In this document: in pieces, positions 1 to 8,946 of the stretch | How the letters are laid out: every line of letters starts with the position of its first letter | Numbering within the stretch: the first letter of the stretch is position 1 | NCBI GenBank assembly: GCA_947468275.1 | Contig: CANIKO010000005.1 | Coordinates: forward strand, 153,127 to 217,126 | DNA length: 64,000 nucleotides | Source of the DNA: Bacteroidota bacterium | GTDB lineage: Bacteria > Bacteroidota > Bacteroidia > NS11-12g > UBA9320 | Direction: 5' to 3' | Program-made: the position numbers and the translations under genes | Notes under the pieces: generated by a model | What the model was told of the DNA's origin: nothing | Seen by the model: only the letters and a program-made list of their open reading frames with translations | Databases searched by the model: none

Positions 1-1
1 A

Positions 2-499
2 TTGTTATACGGTATTCCGTTGTTTTTTATATTCCTAGTTAATTATAAAAGAAGTTTTATAAAACCAATTGAGATCAAATTGATATTTAGTTTTTTAATA
101 GTAACAATTATTTATAAACAAATAAATTATGGATATTACCATGATTTTGAAGGCAAGACTACATTTTTAATATTTTTTATTTTCAATGTTTTTATTCTTA
201 GGTTATTAATTCAATATTTTTTGTCGTTCAAATTAGTACCTAAAATTTCAATAGCCATTTTAATATTTATATTGACTTTTATGCCACTGAAAATAGTTGG
301 TTTTAAAATATATGTGCTAAATTCCAAAGAATTACGTAAAAAATTTTACAACAATCCAGACTTACTATCCCAGAGTGAAAATATTGCAATCAAAGCTGTT
401 TTAAAAAATGTTTCAGAGGAAAAAAATTATCCTTTTATTATTCAGTATTTGGGTAAGCCAAATGTAATAAGTAATGAACTGATTAAGAAAAGTAAATAG
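2..499 (+). CDS. Membrane protein, 3' part only (surface-polysaccharide locus)
   Basis: The reading frame is open at the left edge, so this is the C-terminal 165 residues of a longer protein whose start lies outside the window. Four hydrophobic segments are visible (about residues 2-13, 25-38, 54-76 and 82-103), followed by a polar tail of about 60 residues. It stands 26 bases before an acyltransferase and upstream of a glycosyltransferase on the same strand, so a polysaccharide polymerase, flippase or lipid-linked glycosyltransferase is a reasonable guess. No family motif can be seen in the part available, and the function is inferred from context only. Confidence 0.6.
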   Translation: MLYGIPLFFIFLVNYKRSFIKPIEIKLIFSFLIVTIIYKQINYGYYHDFEGKTTFLIFFIFNVFILRLLIQYFLSFKLVPKISIAILIFILTFMPLKIVGFKIYVLNSKELRKKFYNNPDLLSQSENIAIKAVLKNVSEEKNYPFIIQYLGKPNVISNELIKKSK

Positions 500-525
500 A
501 CTTGGTAAAACCTAAAATCCGTTAA

Positions 526-1584
526 ATGAAAACTGCAAAATATCCCAGTATAAATGGATTAAGAGCCATAAGTATTGTATTCGTGCTTATGAATCATTTG
601 TGGTTAGATAATATTCAGTTTAAAGAATTAGTAGAAATTATTTGGATAAAACCCTTAGCCCAAATTTTAATTGATGGTCAACTAGGTGTTAATGTTTTTT
701 TTGTGATTTCCGGTTTTTTAATTACTTCATTAATGCTCAAGGAAGAAAAAATAGCAAATACAATATCATTAAAAAAATTCTATTTGCGGAGGATTTTACG
801 AATCTTCCCTGCCTATTATTCACTTTTACTTATTTACTTTTTTTTGCAAATTTTAGGATATTTAGAAATCAGTAAAGAATCATGGCTTACTGCATTGACT
901 TTGACAAAGTATTTCAATTTAAATTTAGACTGGATAACTAATCATGCATGGTCACTTAGTATTGAGGAACATTTTTATATTCTATGGCCACTTGTTTTTA
1001 TAAATGGTAAAATATTAAGAAAAAGGATTGCTTTCTTTTTAATCCTTTTCGTTCCTGTTTTAAGAGGTTATCTTTATTTTTATCCAATTGAATGGATGGG
1101 TGAATTAACTATATTTCAAAGAATTGATGGTATTGCAATTGGATGTTTATTTGCTTTAAACAAGGATGAAATACTAAAAAAAATTAATGGGTATTGGAAC
1201 ACTATATTTTACTTATCATTAATTACGTTATTATTACTTCCCTATTTTCCTGCAATTGCAAATAAATTACATTTGGCATTTTTATTTATTCCTCTTGGCC
1301 TTACCCATGGCACAATTGCTAATATTGTAGTAGCATTAATAATGATGTATTCTGTTTTTGGCCCTAAAGGAATTTGGTATAAAATGTTAAATCTTAAATG
1401 GATTAATTATATTGGAATATTATCTTATAGCATATACTTGTGGCAGCAAATTTTTGTTTTGAGAACAAAGTATTGGGCAACTCATTTTCCACAAAATATC
1501 TTTATTATATTTTTGGTTGCTATGTTATCTTATCATTTTATTGAGAAACCATTTTTAAAACTTAAAACCAAATTTGCAGTATAG
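526..1584 (+). CDS. Acyltransferase 3 family (OafA/YrhL-like) membrane protein
   Basis: A 352-residue integral membrane protein of the acyltransferase 3 family, which O-acetylates or otherwise acylates sugars of surface polysaccharides in the inner membrane. Family marks are the N-terminal YPSINGLRAISIVFVLMNHL with the conserved His of NHLW, the GVNVFFVISGFLIT segment, the Arg-rich FYLRRILRIFPAYY stretch, and AWSLSIEEHFYILWP. About ten hydrophobic helices follow one another, and the protein ends shortly after the last, so it has no extra SGNH domain. It begins with ATG 26 bases after the preceding gene and is followed closely by a glycosyltransferase, so the three probably form one transcript. 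The acceptor sugar cannot be predicted. Confidence 0.9.
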   Translation: MKTAKYPSINGLRAISIVFVLMNHLWLDNIQFKELVEIIWIKPLAQILIDGQLGVNVFFVISGFLITSLMLKEEKIANTISLKKFYLRRILRIFPAYYSLLLIYFFLQILGYLEISKESWLTALTLTKYFNLNLDWITNHAWSLSIEEHFYILWPLVFINGKILRKRIAFFLILFVPVLRGYLYFYPIEWMGELTIFQRIDGIAIGCLFALNKDEILKKINGYWNTIFYLSLITLLLLPYFPAIANKLHLAFLFIPLGLTHGTIANIVVALIMMYSVFGPKGIWYKMLNLKWINYIGILSYSIYLWQQIFVLRTKYWATHFPQNIFIIFLVAMLSYHFIEKPFLKLKTKFAV

Positions 1585-1617
1585 TTTAAGGTATTCATTT
1601 TGTTAAGAAAAGAAGTA

Positions 1618-2469
1618 GTGAAAATTTCAATAATAACCTCAGTTAAAAATTCGGGAAAGTACATAACTGAAACTATTGAAAGTGTAATTAATCAAAGAGG
1701 AGATTTTGAAATAGAATATTTAATAATTGATGGAGGTTCTGAAGATAATACTTTAAAAATTTGCAAGGAATATGAATTACAAATCGGAAAATTAAATCGA
1801 AAAATATTCTGTAATTCAATACAACTAACAGTAATTTTAGAAACTGATAATGGAATGTATGAAGCCTTGGCTAAAGGTTTACAATTGGCTACCGGTGATA
1901 TTATTAGTTATATAAACGGAGATGATTTCTATTTGCCAAATGCGTTTAGTTGCGTAGTAGATATATTTTCAAAATATGATAAAATTTATTGGCTTACAGG
2001 ATTACCCCTAAGATATAATGAACAAGGACACATCATTAATTTCCAAGTTCCGTGGTTGTATAATTCAGATTTAATTTTAAAAGGATTTTATGGTAAACAA
2101 TTACCATTTATTCAGCAAGAATCCGTTTTTTGGCGTAATGAATTAAACAAAGATTTAGACTTTGATAAGTTGGAAAATTACAAAATGGCTGGGGATTATT
2201 TTCTGTGGCATTCGTTTGCCAAGCAACAAATGCAATTGTATTTGGTTGATTCTTTTTTGAGTGGAAATAGATTAAGAAAGGGGCAGCTTTCGGAAAATAA
2301 AGAAGGATATTACAAAGAGTTTGATATTATTAAGTCAAAGGCAAATCTCATTGATTTTATTAGGGTCTCCATTTATTGGATTATAGAAAAATTTGCTGGG
2401 AAACCTTTAAAAAGACGGTTGTCAAAAAGCAGAGTTTCCTTTAAAAAAGGAAACTGGATTCTAAAGTAA
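1618..2469 (+). CDS. Family 2 glycosyltransferase (GT-A fold)
   Basis: A glycosyltransferase that uses a nucleotide sugar to extend a surface glycan, probably cytosolic and membrane-associated. The GT2 signature runs from the first strand (KISIITSVKN) through LIIDGGSEDNT to the metal-binding region ISYINGDDFYLP, followed by a conserved acceptor part with IQQESVFWR. I place the start at GTG 1618, which gives the usual N terminus of the family; TTG 1600 in the same frame would add six residues. There is no predicted membrane span. It lies 33 bases after the acyltransferase and ends exactly where the convergent peptidase gene ends, with no space for a separate terminator. A perfect 10-bp-stem hairpin (2433-2455) lies in its last codons. 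Confidence 0.88.
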   Translation: MKISIITSVKNSGKYITETIESVINQRGDFEIEYLIIDGGSEDNTLKICKEYELQIGKLNRKIFCNSIQLTVILETDNGMYEALAKGLQLATGDIISYINGDDFYLPNAFSCVVDIFSKYDKIYWLTGLPLRYNEQGHIINFQVPWLYNSDLILKGFYGKQLPFIQQESVFWRNELNKDLDFDKLENYKMAGDYFLWHSFAKQQMQLYLVDSFLSGNRLRKGQLSENKEGYYKEFDIIKSKANLIDFIRVSIYWIIEKFAGKPLKRRLSKSRVSFKKGNWILK

Positions 2470-5400
2470 TTATCGCATGATATAAAGCTTACCAAACCCT
2501 TTTTTAAAGAAGGAATCACCGGCGGATTCACCTAATTCAATATCTTTACCATCAAGTTTGGCAGTTACTTTATAAAGATAAACTCCGTTGGCCAATTTAT
2601 CGCCATAAGTATCGGTGCCATCCCATTCATATTTGGTAATGTTATTTCCAATATTTATTGGTCCCAATTCATCCAAAGTAATTTCTTTTACCACAGTTCC
2701 CGAAACCGAAATTACGGCTATTTTAAAATAATCTGGTACTTTTTCACCGGTTAGCGTAAATATGAATTTGGTTTTAGTTGTGAACGGATTAGGGTAAGGA
2801 TATACATTGGTAATAGTTGATTTTGTTATTACCTGAAATGAAATTTTGTAATCTTCATCAGAAGCAAAATTGCCTTTTGCATCCCTTACAGTAACAGAAA
2901 GTTCATAAATTCCATCTCTCAAGTTCAATGGGCTAAAAACCAATTTGCTTTTATCATTAGGCCCTTTGGCAGCAACAAAACTAAAGGTATCTGAAGTTAC
3001 ATCTAATTCTCTATAGGTTGAACTGCCCGGCTCTTTAAGTTTAACTCTGAAATAAGAGGGGTCATTTAAGTAAAAAAACTTATTTTCATCTACAGCAGTT
3101 ATAGTAATGGCGAGGTTGGGCGATACTATTTCAAGATTTGTAATATGCCGGCCATCAAATACTACATCCAGATATGGATTGTGTTGATCCGTTTTAATAT
3201 AATATGGGAATTGCCAGGTATTATTAAAAAGGTATTCTTCGGGTTGAGCCATTTCAGGATTAACCGAAACGGTTAAAATATTTAAACCGGATAGTCCCTT
3301 GGTATCAATTTTCCTAACAATTAATAATGAATCATTCGATTTTAAAAGTTTATACTTTTTAAGTTCAATGGTATCTTTTGTGTTTTGATCGTTTAGGGAA
3401 GTAGTTAGCACTAGTATGCTATCCATATCAAAGGCTGAAACGTTATTGTAAGCTATTTTTACTTCTAATGTATCTCCTTCTTCCAAGGTATCCTTATTTT
3501 GAAATAGAGAAACTGAAGGATTAATCAAACCTTCAGGATATCCATCAAATAAAACTGTCCAGCGACTAATGTCAGTAGGTGTTTTGGTAATACTGTCTTC
3601 AATATCAGCCTCAATTTTAAGGTAAGGAAAAGCAGTGGCATCAATACTACTAAGATTGATTTCTCTTTCGGAAATATCACTAATTATTAACGTGGAACTT
3701 CCATTATTGTTAATTCCATAAATATTAAATTTTACTTTATCAGTTGTATTATCCGGTTTCTTTAAAGTTCTGTAAAAATATTTCCAAGATTTAGCCGGTC
3801 CAATAATAGATGATGTAATTTGACCTGAATCAGCTAAAACATCAAAATTTTGGGTCACGGTGAAAGACTGTTCTGGTCCAGGAGATGGATTTAATTTGTC
3901 TGCCAGTTTCTCAAAAGCATCGCCAGGATTCTTACCTCTCTGACCAATTAGAATATAAGGTTCTCCTTCCTGAACTGTTCTTATTTTTAAAGCACCAAAT
4001 TTCCCTAATTCATCCAAAAGTTCAGGTTCCCAATTGGCAACGTTCATTTCAGTTCCGTTAAACATTACAAGGTTGTAGTTTTTTGGTATACTTCGTAATA
4101 AAAACAATAAACTGTCTCTGTCTGTTTTGTTGAAAGTGTTATAGGTATAATAGCATGTTTTAGCTACGCCCGGAGGATAGAAATATTTTGTTTGATATTG
4201 AAATGGAGTTGTCCACCAAGGGTTTTTAGCAGTCTGGTTATAATTACTAGATAAATAAAATCTTTCTTCATTAAAGACACTATATGCTACAACTCCAACC
4301 CCTTTGCTCTGAAAGTAGCCCCAGTTGAGAAAAAAACCATCGTGATAGATTGTTCTATCTTGAAAAGAAGAAGTTTTACCCCCTGTGGAAATAAAATATG
4401 GTACGGACTGTCGAGAGCTGAATTTCAAGGCGTTGGTTGAGTCATATCCAATATTATTTTTTGACGTAGCTAAAAACTTACGAATATCGCCCTGACTCCA
4501 ACCTTGAGGGCTGTTATAAATCATTGAAAATGTAGATACATCCCAATCCCCTGAACCAGAACCGTCATCAATTTTTACACGCCAATAATAATCTAAACTA
4601 TCTATTGGCAAAAGAGCAAAGTTGGCTTTGGCTATATAGGTCGAATAAATAGAACCTGAATTCTTTTTGTATGGGCTATTAAATTCAGGAGTAGTATCTA
4701 ACTCAAAAATAAAGTTATAATTTGTATGATTATAAATTAAGGATTGAGCAACTAACTCTACATAGGTTGAGTTAACAATCCCCTCTTTTCGTGGAAAAAG
4801 AATTTGGGCACTGCTTGAACCGAAATAATAATTTAAGGTAGACACATTATTAGATTCACCAAGTGGGGGCTGCTCTGTTATTTTATTTATTGAATCCAGA
4901 GTTATTGTAAAAGTATTGGAACCTTTAATATTTAAGCCTTTTGGTTTTTTTATCCAAAAAACCACTGTATCAATATTGCCTATTCCCTTTGCAAATATTT
5001 CGGGGTAATAAATTGTTTGACCATTTGGTAATTTTTGTTTTACTTTTATCCCAAAAGAATCACTAGTAAACAACGCAGTATTTTGAATTGTTAAAACTAA
5101 TGCAAATGAATCTGCTTCAGCAGTAACTTTCTTTGGAAATACGCTACTTTTGGAAATGTCTACCGTATAATCAGGGTTTGAAGCGTCAAATATTGTAATG
5201 GATGGATCGCCCATGTAAAGCATTTGTTGACATTGAGCTTTATTGTAAGGATTACTAGGGTTTTGATAACTATTAATAGTATTTGCAATGTTTTGTGCAA
5301 ACGAGGATGAAGTATTTTCTGTTAATTTCTGATGAAAATCTAAACCATAATAATATAACTCGGATATAAATCCAAATGTAGTTTGTGCCATCCAGCCTAT

Positions 5401-7452
5401 GGCTCCTTTATCTTTTGTAAATAAAAAATCTTCTGCAATAGAACTACCATCAAAGGTGTTGCCTAGCCCACAGCCATTGAAGTAGAAAAATGGGTATTTA
5501 TTGGTGTTGTTTAATTGGTAAGCGTCTCCAAAATCGATATCGGAGGCCTGAGTAGAACCATGACCGAAATAATCTACCAGTGCATAGCCAGAATTTATCT
5601 CACTTTGAATTTTTGTTTTAAGTGAAGAATCTACGGGACTGGGATCCTGCTTTGTAATCAATTTTTTAGAGGCACCCCATTGTTCTTGACTTACAATATT
5701 GTGAAATGAATTTTGGTAGGCTGAAAATTGGGTAACTTCTGAAGAATTGTTACCACCTGCTAAATGAAGTATCTTTTTTTTCCAGGGTTGATATCCATAG
5801 GTTTGGTGATCATTTAATTTTTTTAGATAATTGGCTATTTGATTATTATTTGCGGACGGAATCCTGCCAGTGGCCAAAAGTGGATTTAAAGTTGATCCAT
5901 TATAACCAGAAACAAAAAAATAATCGGTTGGAGGTGTTCCATAGGTTGGTACTAAATCAAAATTAGTATTAACAATTGAGTTAAATCGCGTATTGTTATA
6001 TTTTTGACCTTTGCCCAAAAGCAATAAGTATTTTAAACTTGGCGAATTATTTATCGAAAACTTGCAAAAGTTTTTCAAAGCCATTGGATGTTTTAATCCA
6101 TAATAAAATTGGTCATAAATATCATTAACAAAAGCAAGATACGGAACCTGATTTCCTCCTAAAGACGTAGCTAAAAAATTCTGGTAGGCATGAGCACCTG
6201 AATCTAGTCGTTGATTAGAAATTATTAAATAAGTATAAGTCGATTGAAGTTTTATCTCATTAAATTTATAAAATTTTATGGTTGAAGGTTGCACAGAAAT
6301 AATTGAGGATTCATCCAATACCAGAAGTGCCTTATTAGAACCTGTACTTGAAAGATTACAATACATTTCTCCTGTGTTAATTTCCCCTATTGACTTTGTG
6401 AAATTTAAATAATCATAAATAATAGGTTTTGATTTTGTTGGTGAGTATTTGGTAAACTTGATAAATGTATTGTTGGAGGTAGAATTAAATTTAAGATTAG
6501 ATGAATCGCCAAGGTTGAATAATCGAGGGTAAATTAGTTTAAAGTAAGATACTGAATGAGGTGATTTGGCAAGTAAATACGAGGTAGTTCTAAAGGATGT
6601 ACTTGTTGCTCCTATTAAACTTCTATCAGTAATTGAATCTTGAAAAAAATACCGGGCAATACCTGTAACCCGTTGTGAATTAATAATTGTTCCTGAAGGT
6701 TGAATGCTGAGTTGAAGGCCATTATTAAATCCGTCTGCATCATAGGATGAGGTGTTGTTACCTCTTGGATGTGCTAAAACTTCAATATAAGGGTTGGGTC
6801 CAATTGTACTTAAAAATTTAGTAGAAAATGTTGCATTAATCCCTGAGTTGTAACTATAAAACAACCATCCCTCACCTTCAGTATAATCTGAATGAAAGCC
6901 TTCATTAGAAAAACCAAAACCATCCCAAAATGTAGCCCCATTTTTATTATTATACCAAACCGATTGTTCATACATAAAATATGGATCAGCCGTTTTTCCA
7001 CTGTAATCTTTATCATTGTTTACTATTATTCTTTTTCCCTTGGTGGAAGATGAAACTGTTAAAAAATAAGTAGCAGTATCCGAATACAAGCTCATGTATT
7101 GGTGAGGTTGTTCGGATGGATTAGAGAATAAAGGAGCATCTAATTTACCGTCATTATAAGTGCCGTAAAATTCGATAAAATCACCGGCGTCTAATTTTCC
7201 GTCAATTTCACCTTCAATAAGAATAGGTTGTTCATTACCGTTAATCCAAAGTTGAATATATTGTGGGTCAGTAGAACTTAAAGGAAAACCAATGGTTTGC
7301 AGGGTGTTATAATCAATTCTATAAATACCCTCTTTTCCTATTTTAATTTTATAATAATCCTGATTAAAATTTATCCATTCGTTGCCATAAGTTTGGGCAT
7401 GGACAAGGTTTGAAAAAAGTATGTAAAATCCAATAAGTAGAAATTTCTTCAT
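2470..7452 (-). CDS. porU2: C25-family cysteine peptidase, PorU2-like T9SS sortase candidate
   Basis: A 1660-residue exported protein. It has a signal peptide (residues 1-19, ending in VHA), a long beta-rich N-terminal part, and a gingipain-type (C25) domain at about 440-765. The likely catalytic dyad is His631 (DYFGHGS) and Cys661 (NGCGLGNTF). CARDB/Ig-like domains follow, and the C terminus has YPYPNPF and a FlgD-like domain with WDGTDTYGDKLANGVYLYKV. In T9SS bacteria PorU is the cell-surface sortase that removes the C-terminal signal of cargo and attaches cargo to anionic lipopolysaccharide. Classical PorU is about 1100-1300 residues; this length and tail fit the longer paralogue called PorU2, whose role is less clear. 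It stands alone, convergent with a glycosyltransferase. A secreted C25 protease is the alternative. Confidence 0.78.
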   Translation of the reverse strand: MKKFLLIGFYILFSNLVHAQTYGNEWINFNQDYYKIKIGKEGIYRIDYNTLQTIGFPLSSTDPQYIQLWINGNEQPILIEGEIDGKLDAGDFIEFYGTYNDGKLDAPLFSNPSEQPHQYMSLYSDTATYFLTVSSSTKGKRIIVNNDKDYSGKTADPYFMYEQSVWYNNKNGATFWDGFGFSNEGFHSDYTEGEGWLFYSYNSGINATFSTKFLSTIGPNPYIEVLAHPRGNNTSSYDADGFNNGLQLSIQPSGTIINSQRVTGIARYFFQDSITDRSLIGATSTSFRTTSYLLAKSPHSVSYFKLIYPRLFNLGDSSNLKFNSTSNNTFIKFTKYSPTKSKPIIYDYLNFTKSIGEINTGEMYCNLSSTGSNKALLVLDESSIISVQPSTIKFYKFNEIKLQSTYTYLIISNQRLDSGAHAYQNFLATSLGGNQVPYLAFVNDIYDQFYYGLKHPMALKNFCKFSINNSPSLKYLLLLGKGQKYNNTRFNSIVNTNFDLVPTYGTPPTDYFFVSGYNGSTLNPLLATGRIPSANNNQIANYLKKLNDHQTYGYQPWKKKILHLAGGNNSSEVTQFSAYQNSFHNIVSQEQWGASKKLITKQDPSPVDSSLKTKIQSEINSGYALVDYFGHGSTQASDIDFGDAYQLNNTNKYPFFYFNGCGLGNTFDGSSIAEDFLFTKDKGAIGWMAQTTFGFISELYYYGLDFHQKLTENTSSSFAQNIANTINSYQNPSNPYNKAQCQQMLYMGDPSITIFDASNPDYTVDISKSSVFPKKVTAEADSFALVLTIQNTALFTSDSFGIKVKQKLPNGQTIYYPEIFAKGIGNIDTVVFWIKKPKGLNIKGSNTFTITLDSINKITEQPPLGESNNVSTLNYYFGSSSAQILFPRKEGIVNSTYVELVAQSLIYNHTNYNFIFELDTTPEFNSPYKKNSGSIYSTYIAKANFALLPIDSLDYYWRVKIDDGSGSGDWDVSTFSMIYNSPQGWSQGDIRKFLATSKNNIGYDSTNALKFSSRQSVPYFISTGGKTSSFQDRTIYHDGFFLNWGYFQSKGVGVVAYSVFNEERFYLSSNYNQTAKNPWWTTPFQYQTKYFYPPGVAKTCYYTYNTFNKTDRDSLLFLLRSIPKNYNLVMFNGTEMNVANWEPELLDELGKFGALKIRTVQEGEPYILIGQRGKNPGDAFEKLADKLNPSPGPEQSFTVTQNFDVLADSGQITSSIIGPAKSWKYFYRTLKKPDNTTDKVKFNIYGINNNGSSTLIISDISEREINLSSIDATAFPYLKIEADIEDSITKTPTDISRWTVLFDGYPEGLINPSVSLFQNKDTLEEGDTLEVKIAYNNVSAFDMDSILVLTTSLNDQNTKDTIELKKYKLLKSNDSLLIVRKIDTKGLSGLNILTVSVNPEMAQPEEYLFNNTWQFPYYIKTDQHNPYLDVVFDGRHITNLEIVSPNLAITITAVDENKFFYLNDPSYFRVKLKEPGSSTYRELDVTSDTFSFVAAKGPNDKSKLVFSPLNLRDGIYELSVTVRDAKGNFASDEDYKISFQVITKSTITNVYPYPNPFTTKTKFIFTLTGEKVPDYFKIAVISVSGTVVKEITLDELGPINIGNNITKYEWDGTDTYGDKLANGVYLYKVTAKLDGKDIELGESAGDSFFKKGFGKLYIMR

Positions 7453-7753
7453 ATATAGTTTTGTATTTTGAATTTTAGTTAGTCAAGATTATTAATGCAA
7501 TAATAAACTTACTTTTTCAATATACTATTGATAGTAAAGTTTAGTTTAAATTTTAATACAAACATCTTACAATTTATAAGACACAATTTTATTAGCATAT
7601 AAAAAATTAGTGAAATGCAATGTTACTTTTGCACTCGTTAATTTTTAATTAAATCGCAGATTATATAATACCTTAAATTAAAAATAGATATAAATTAATT
7701 ATCAAATCGAAGATTCAATAATGCCTGTAATTAAAAAAAATAATTATCAATAA
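7453..7753. other. Intergenic region between divergent porU2-like and scoA genes
   Basis: This 301-base, very AT-rich gap separates two divergent genes and must hold both promoters. A -7 type element for scoA is seen at 7624-7631. After it, a leader of about 120 bases contains two imperfect copies of a 33-base segment (7651-7684 and 7704-7736) that share AAATCG.AGATT and end in an AATTAAAAA run. I see no small open frame, tRNA or recognisable riboswitch here. Confidence 0.5.
7624..7631 (+). promoter_or_regulatory. Probable -7 promoter element of scoA
   Basis: TACTTTTG fits the Bacteroidota -7 consensus TAnnTTTG. No TTTG is found 19 bases upstream, so the -33 box is absent or diverged. The start codon is about 120 bases downstream, giving a long leader. 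Confidence 0.4.
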
Positions 7754-8446
7754 ATGAACAAAGTAGTGAAAAATGCCGATGAGGCAATTAGCAATATTAA
7801 AGATGGAATGACCTTGTTATTAGGAGGTTTTGGATTATGCGGAATTCCTGAAAACTGTATAACAGCCTTGGTTAAAAAAGGGGTAAAAAATCTTACCTGC
7901 ATTAGTAATAATGCCGGAGTGGACGATTTTGGAATTGGATTAATGCTTCAACAAAAACAGGTTAAAAAAATGATTTCGAGTTATGTGGGTGAAAATGATG
8001 AGTTTGAACGCCAAATGCTAAGTGGTGAATTAGAAGTGGAACTTATTCCGCAGGGAACTTTAGCCACCCGAGCCTTAGCTGCCGGATATGGGATGCCCGT
8101 AATTTATACACCCGCGGGTGTTGGAACAGAAGTAGCCATAGGAAAGGAAACCAGAGATTTTAACGGGAAAACCTATTTAATGGAATATGCTTTTGATGCT
8201 GACTTTGCTATAGTAAAAGCTTGGAAAGGTGATACAATGGGAAATTTGGTTTTCAGAGCTACCAGCCGTAATTTTAATCCATTGATGGCTATGGCAGGAA
8301 AATATACCATTGTGGAAGTTGAAGAATTGGTGCTTGCCGGGGAGTTAGACCCTGACCAAATTCACACCCCGGGAATTTATGTGAACTGTATTTTTCAGGG
8401 AAGTGATTATGAAAAACGAATTGAACAACGAACAGTTCGAATTTGA
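7754..8446 (+). CDS. scoA: 3-oxoacid CoA-transferase subunit A
   Basis: The alpha subunit of succinyl-CoA:3-ketoacid CoA-transferase, which moves CoA from succinyl-CoA to acetoacetate in ketone-body and short-chain acid use. At 230 residues it is close to the family's usual length. It shows the early glycine-rich [19 protein letters not shown] motif, the [12 protein letters not shown] loop, and the [21 protein letters not shown] segment typical of family I subunit A. The partner scoB lies 500 bases downstream instead of directly adjacent, because a four-helix-bundle gene and short repeats lie between. The stop codon TGA falls inside the first repeat unit (RATTTGRA), so the extreme C terminus (RTVRI) may have been changed by that insertion; this last point is inference. 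Confidence 0.95.
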   Translation: MNKVVKNADEAISNIKDGMTLLLGGFGLCGIPENCITALVKKGVKNLTCISNNAGVDDFGIGLMLQQKQVKKMISSYVGENDEFERQMLSGELEVELIPQGTLATRALAAGYGMPVIYTPAGVGTEVAIGKETRDFNGKTYLMEYAFDADFAIVKAWKGDTMGNLVFRATSRNFNPLMAMAGKYTIVEVEELVLAGELDPDQIHTPGIYVNCIFQGSDYEKRIEQRTVRI

Positions 8447-8475
8447 AAATTAGTCAATTTGAAAATTTGAAAATG
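8440..8475 (+). repeat. Left arm of repeat-bounded cassette, RATTTGRA units
   Basis: Reads AATTTGAA, AATT, a 4-base spacer, then AATTTGAA AATTTGAA AATG. The last 19 bases (8457-8475) are a perfect inverted copy of 8924-8942. The TGA of scoA lies in the first unit. Same 8-base unit as the repeats at 24469-24504 and 49651-49686. Confidence 0.75.
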
Positions 8476-8546
8476 GGCAATTCGGAACAAGAGTTGAATA
8501 ATTTCATGAAGCAATTTTTAAATTGGCGCATTAACTAAATGCAAAA

Positions 8547-8909
8547 ATGCAAGACAATAAAAAGAACATCATTGTAGAAAAGACTTTAAACTTTGCTCTT
8601 CAAATAATTGAGTTTGCAGAATTATTGGAAAGTAAAAAGAAATATATAATTTCTAATCAACTTTTAAAAGCAGGAACCTCAATAGGAGCGAATGTTCGTG
8701 AAGCGCAAAATGCTGAAAGTAGAGCAGATTTTATACATAAATTAAAGATAGCTGCTAAAGAAGCGGACGAAACTGAATATTGGTTGTTTTTATGTCAACA
8801 TTCAAAAAGCTATCCTAATTGTGATTCACTCGAATCCGAGATTCAAGAAATAATAAAAATACTATCAAAAATTATTGCATCCTCAAAAATAAATAAGCTA
8901 AATCCATAA
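8547..8909 (+). CDS. Four-helix-bundle protein (S23 / 23S rRNA intervening-sequence family)
   Basis: A 120-residue protein of the four-helix-bundle family (Pfam PF05635) first known from intervening sequences in 23S rRNA genes and related to the Avd accessory protein of diversity-generating retroelements. The conserved core is visible: a first helix after EKTLNFALQIIEF, then SNQLLKAGTSIGANVREAQNAES, then DFIHKLKIAAKEADETEYWL, and a last helix with EIIKILSKIIASS. The molecular role is unknown; members form basic pentamers thought to bind nucleic acid. It lies inside the scoA-scoB operon on the same strand and is bracketed by inverted repeats, which suggests arrival as a small mobile cassette. 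No transposase is present. Confidence 0.9.
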   Translation: MQDNKKNIIVEKTLNFALQIIEFAELLESKKKYIISNQLLKAGTSIGANVREAQNAESRADFIHKLKIAAKEADETEYWLFLCQHSKSYPNCDSLESEIQEIIKILSKIIASSKINKLNP

Positions 8910-8943
8910 TTTTCAAATTAACACATTTTCAAATTTTCAAATC
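8910..8943 (-). repeat. Right arm of repeat-bounded cassette, RATTTGRA units
   Basis: On the minus strand this reads GATTTGAA AATTTGAA AATG, a 4-base spacer, AATTTGAA AATT, which mirrors the left arm including the lone unit after a 4-base spacer. It ends three bases before the scoB start codon. Confidence 0.75.
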
Positions 8944-8946
8944 AAA

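Noticed and set aside
8473..8538. 21-codon open frame between the left repeat arm and the four-helix-bundle gene
   Set aside because: It begins at the repeat's AATG cap and has no recognisable product; not enough to call a gene.
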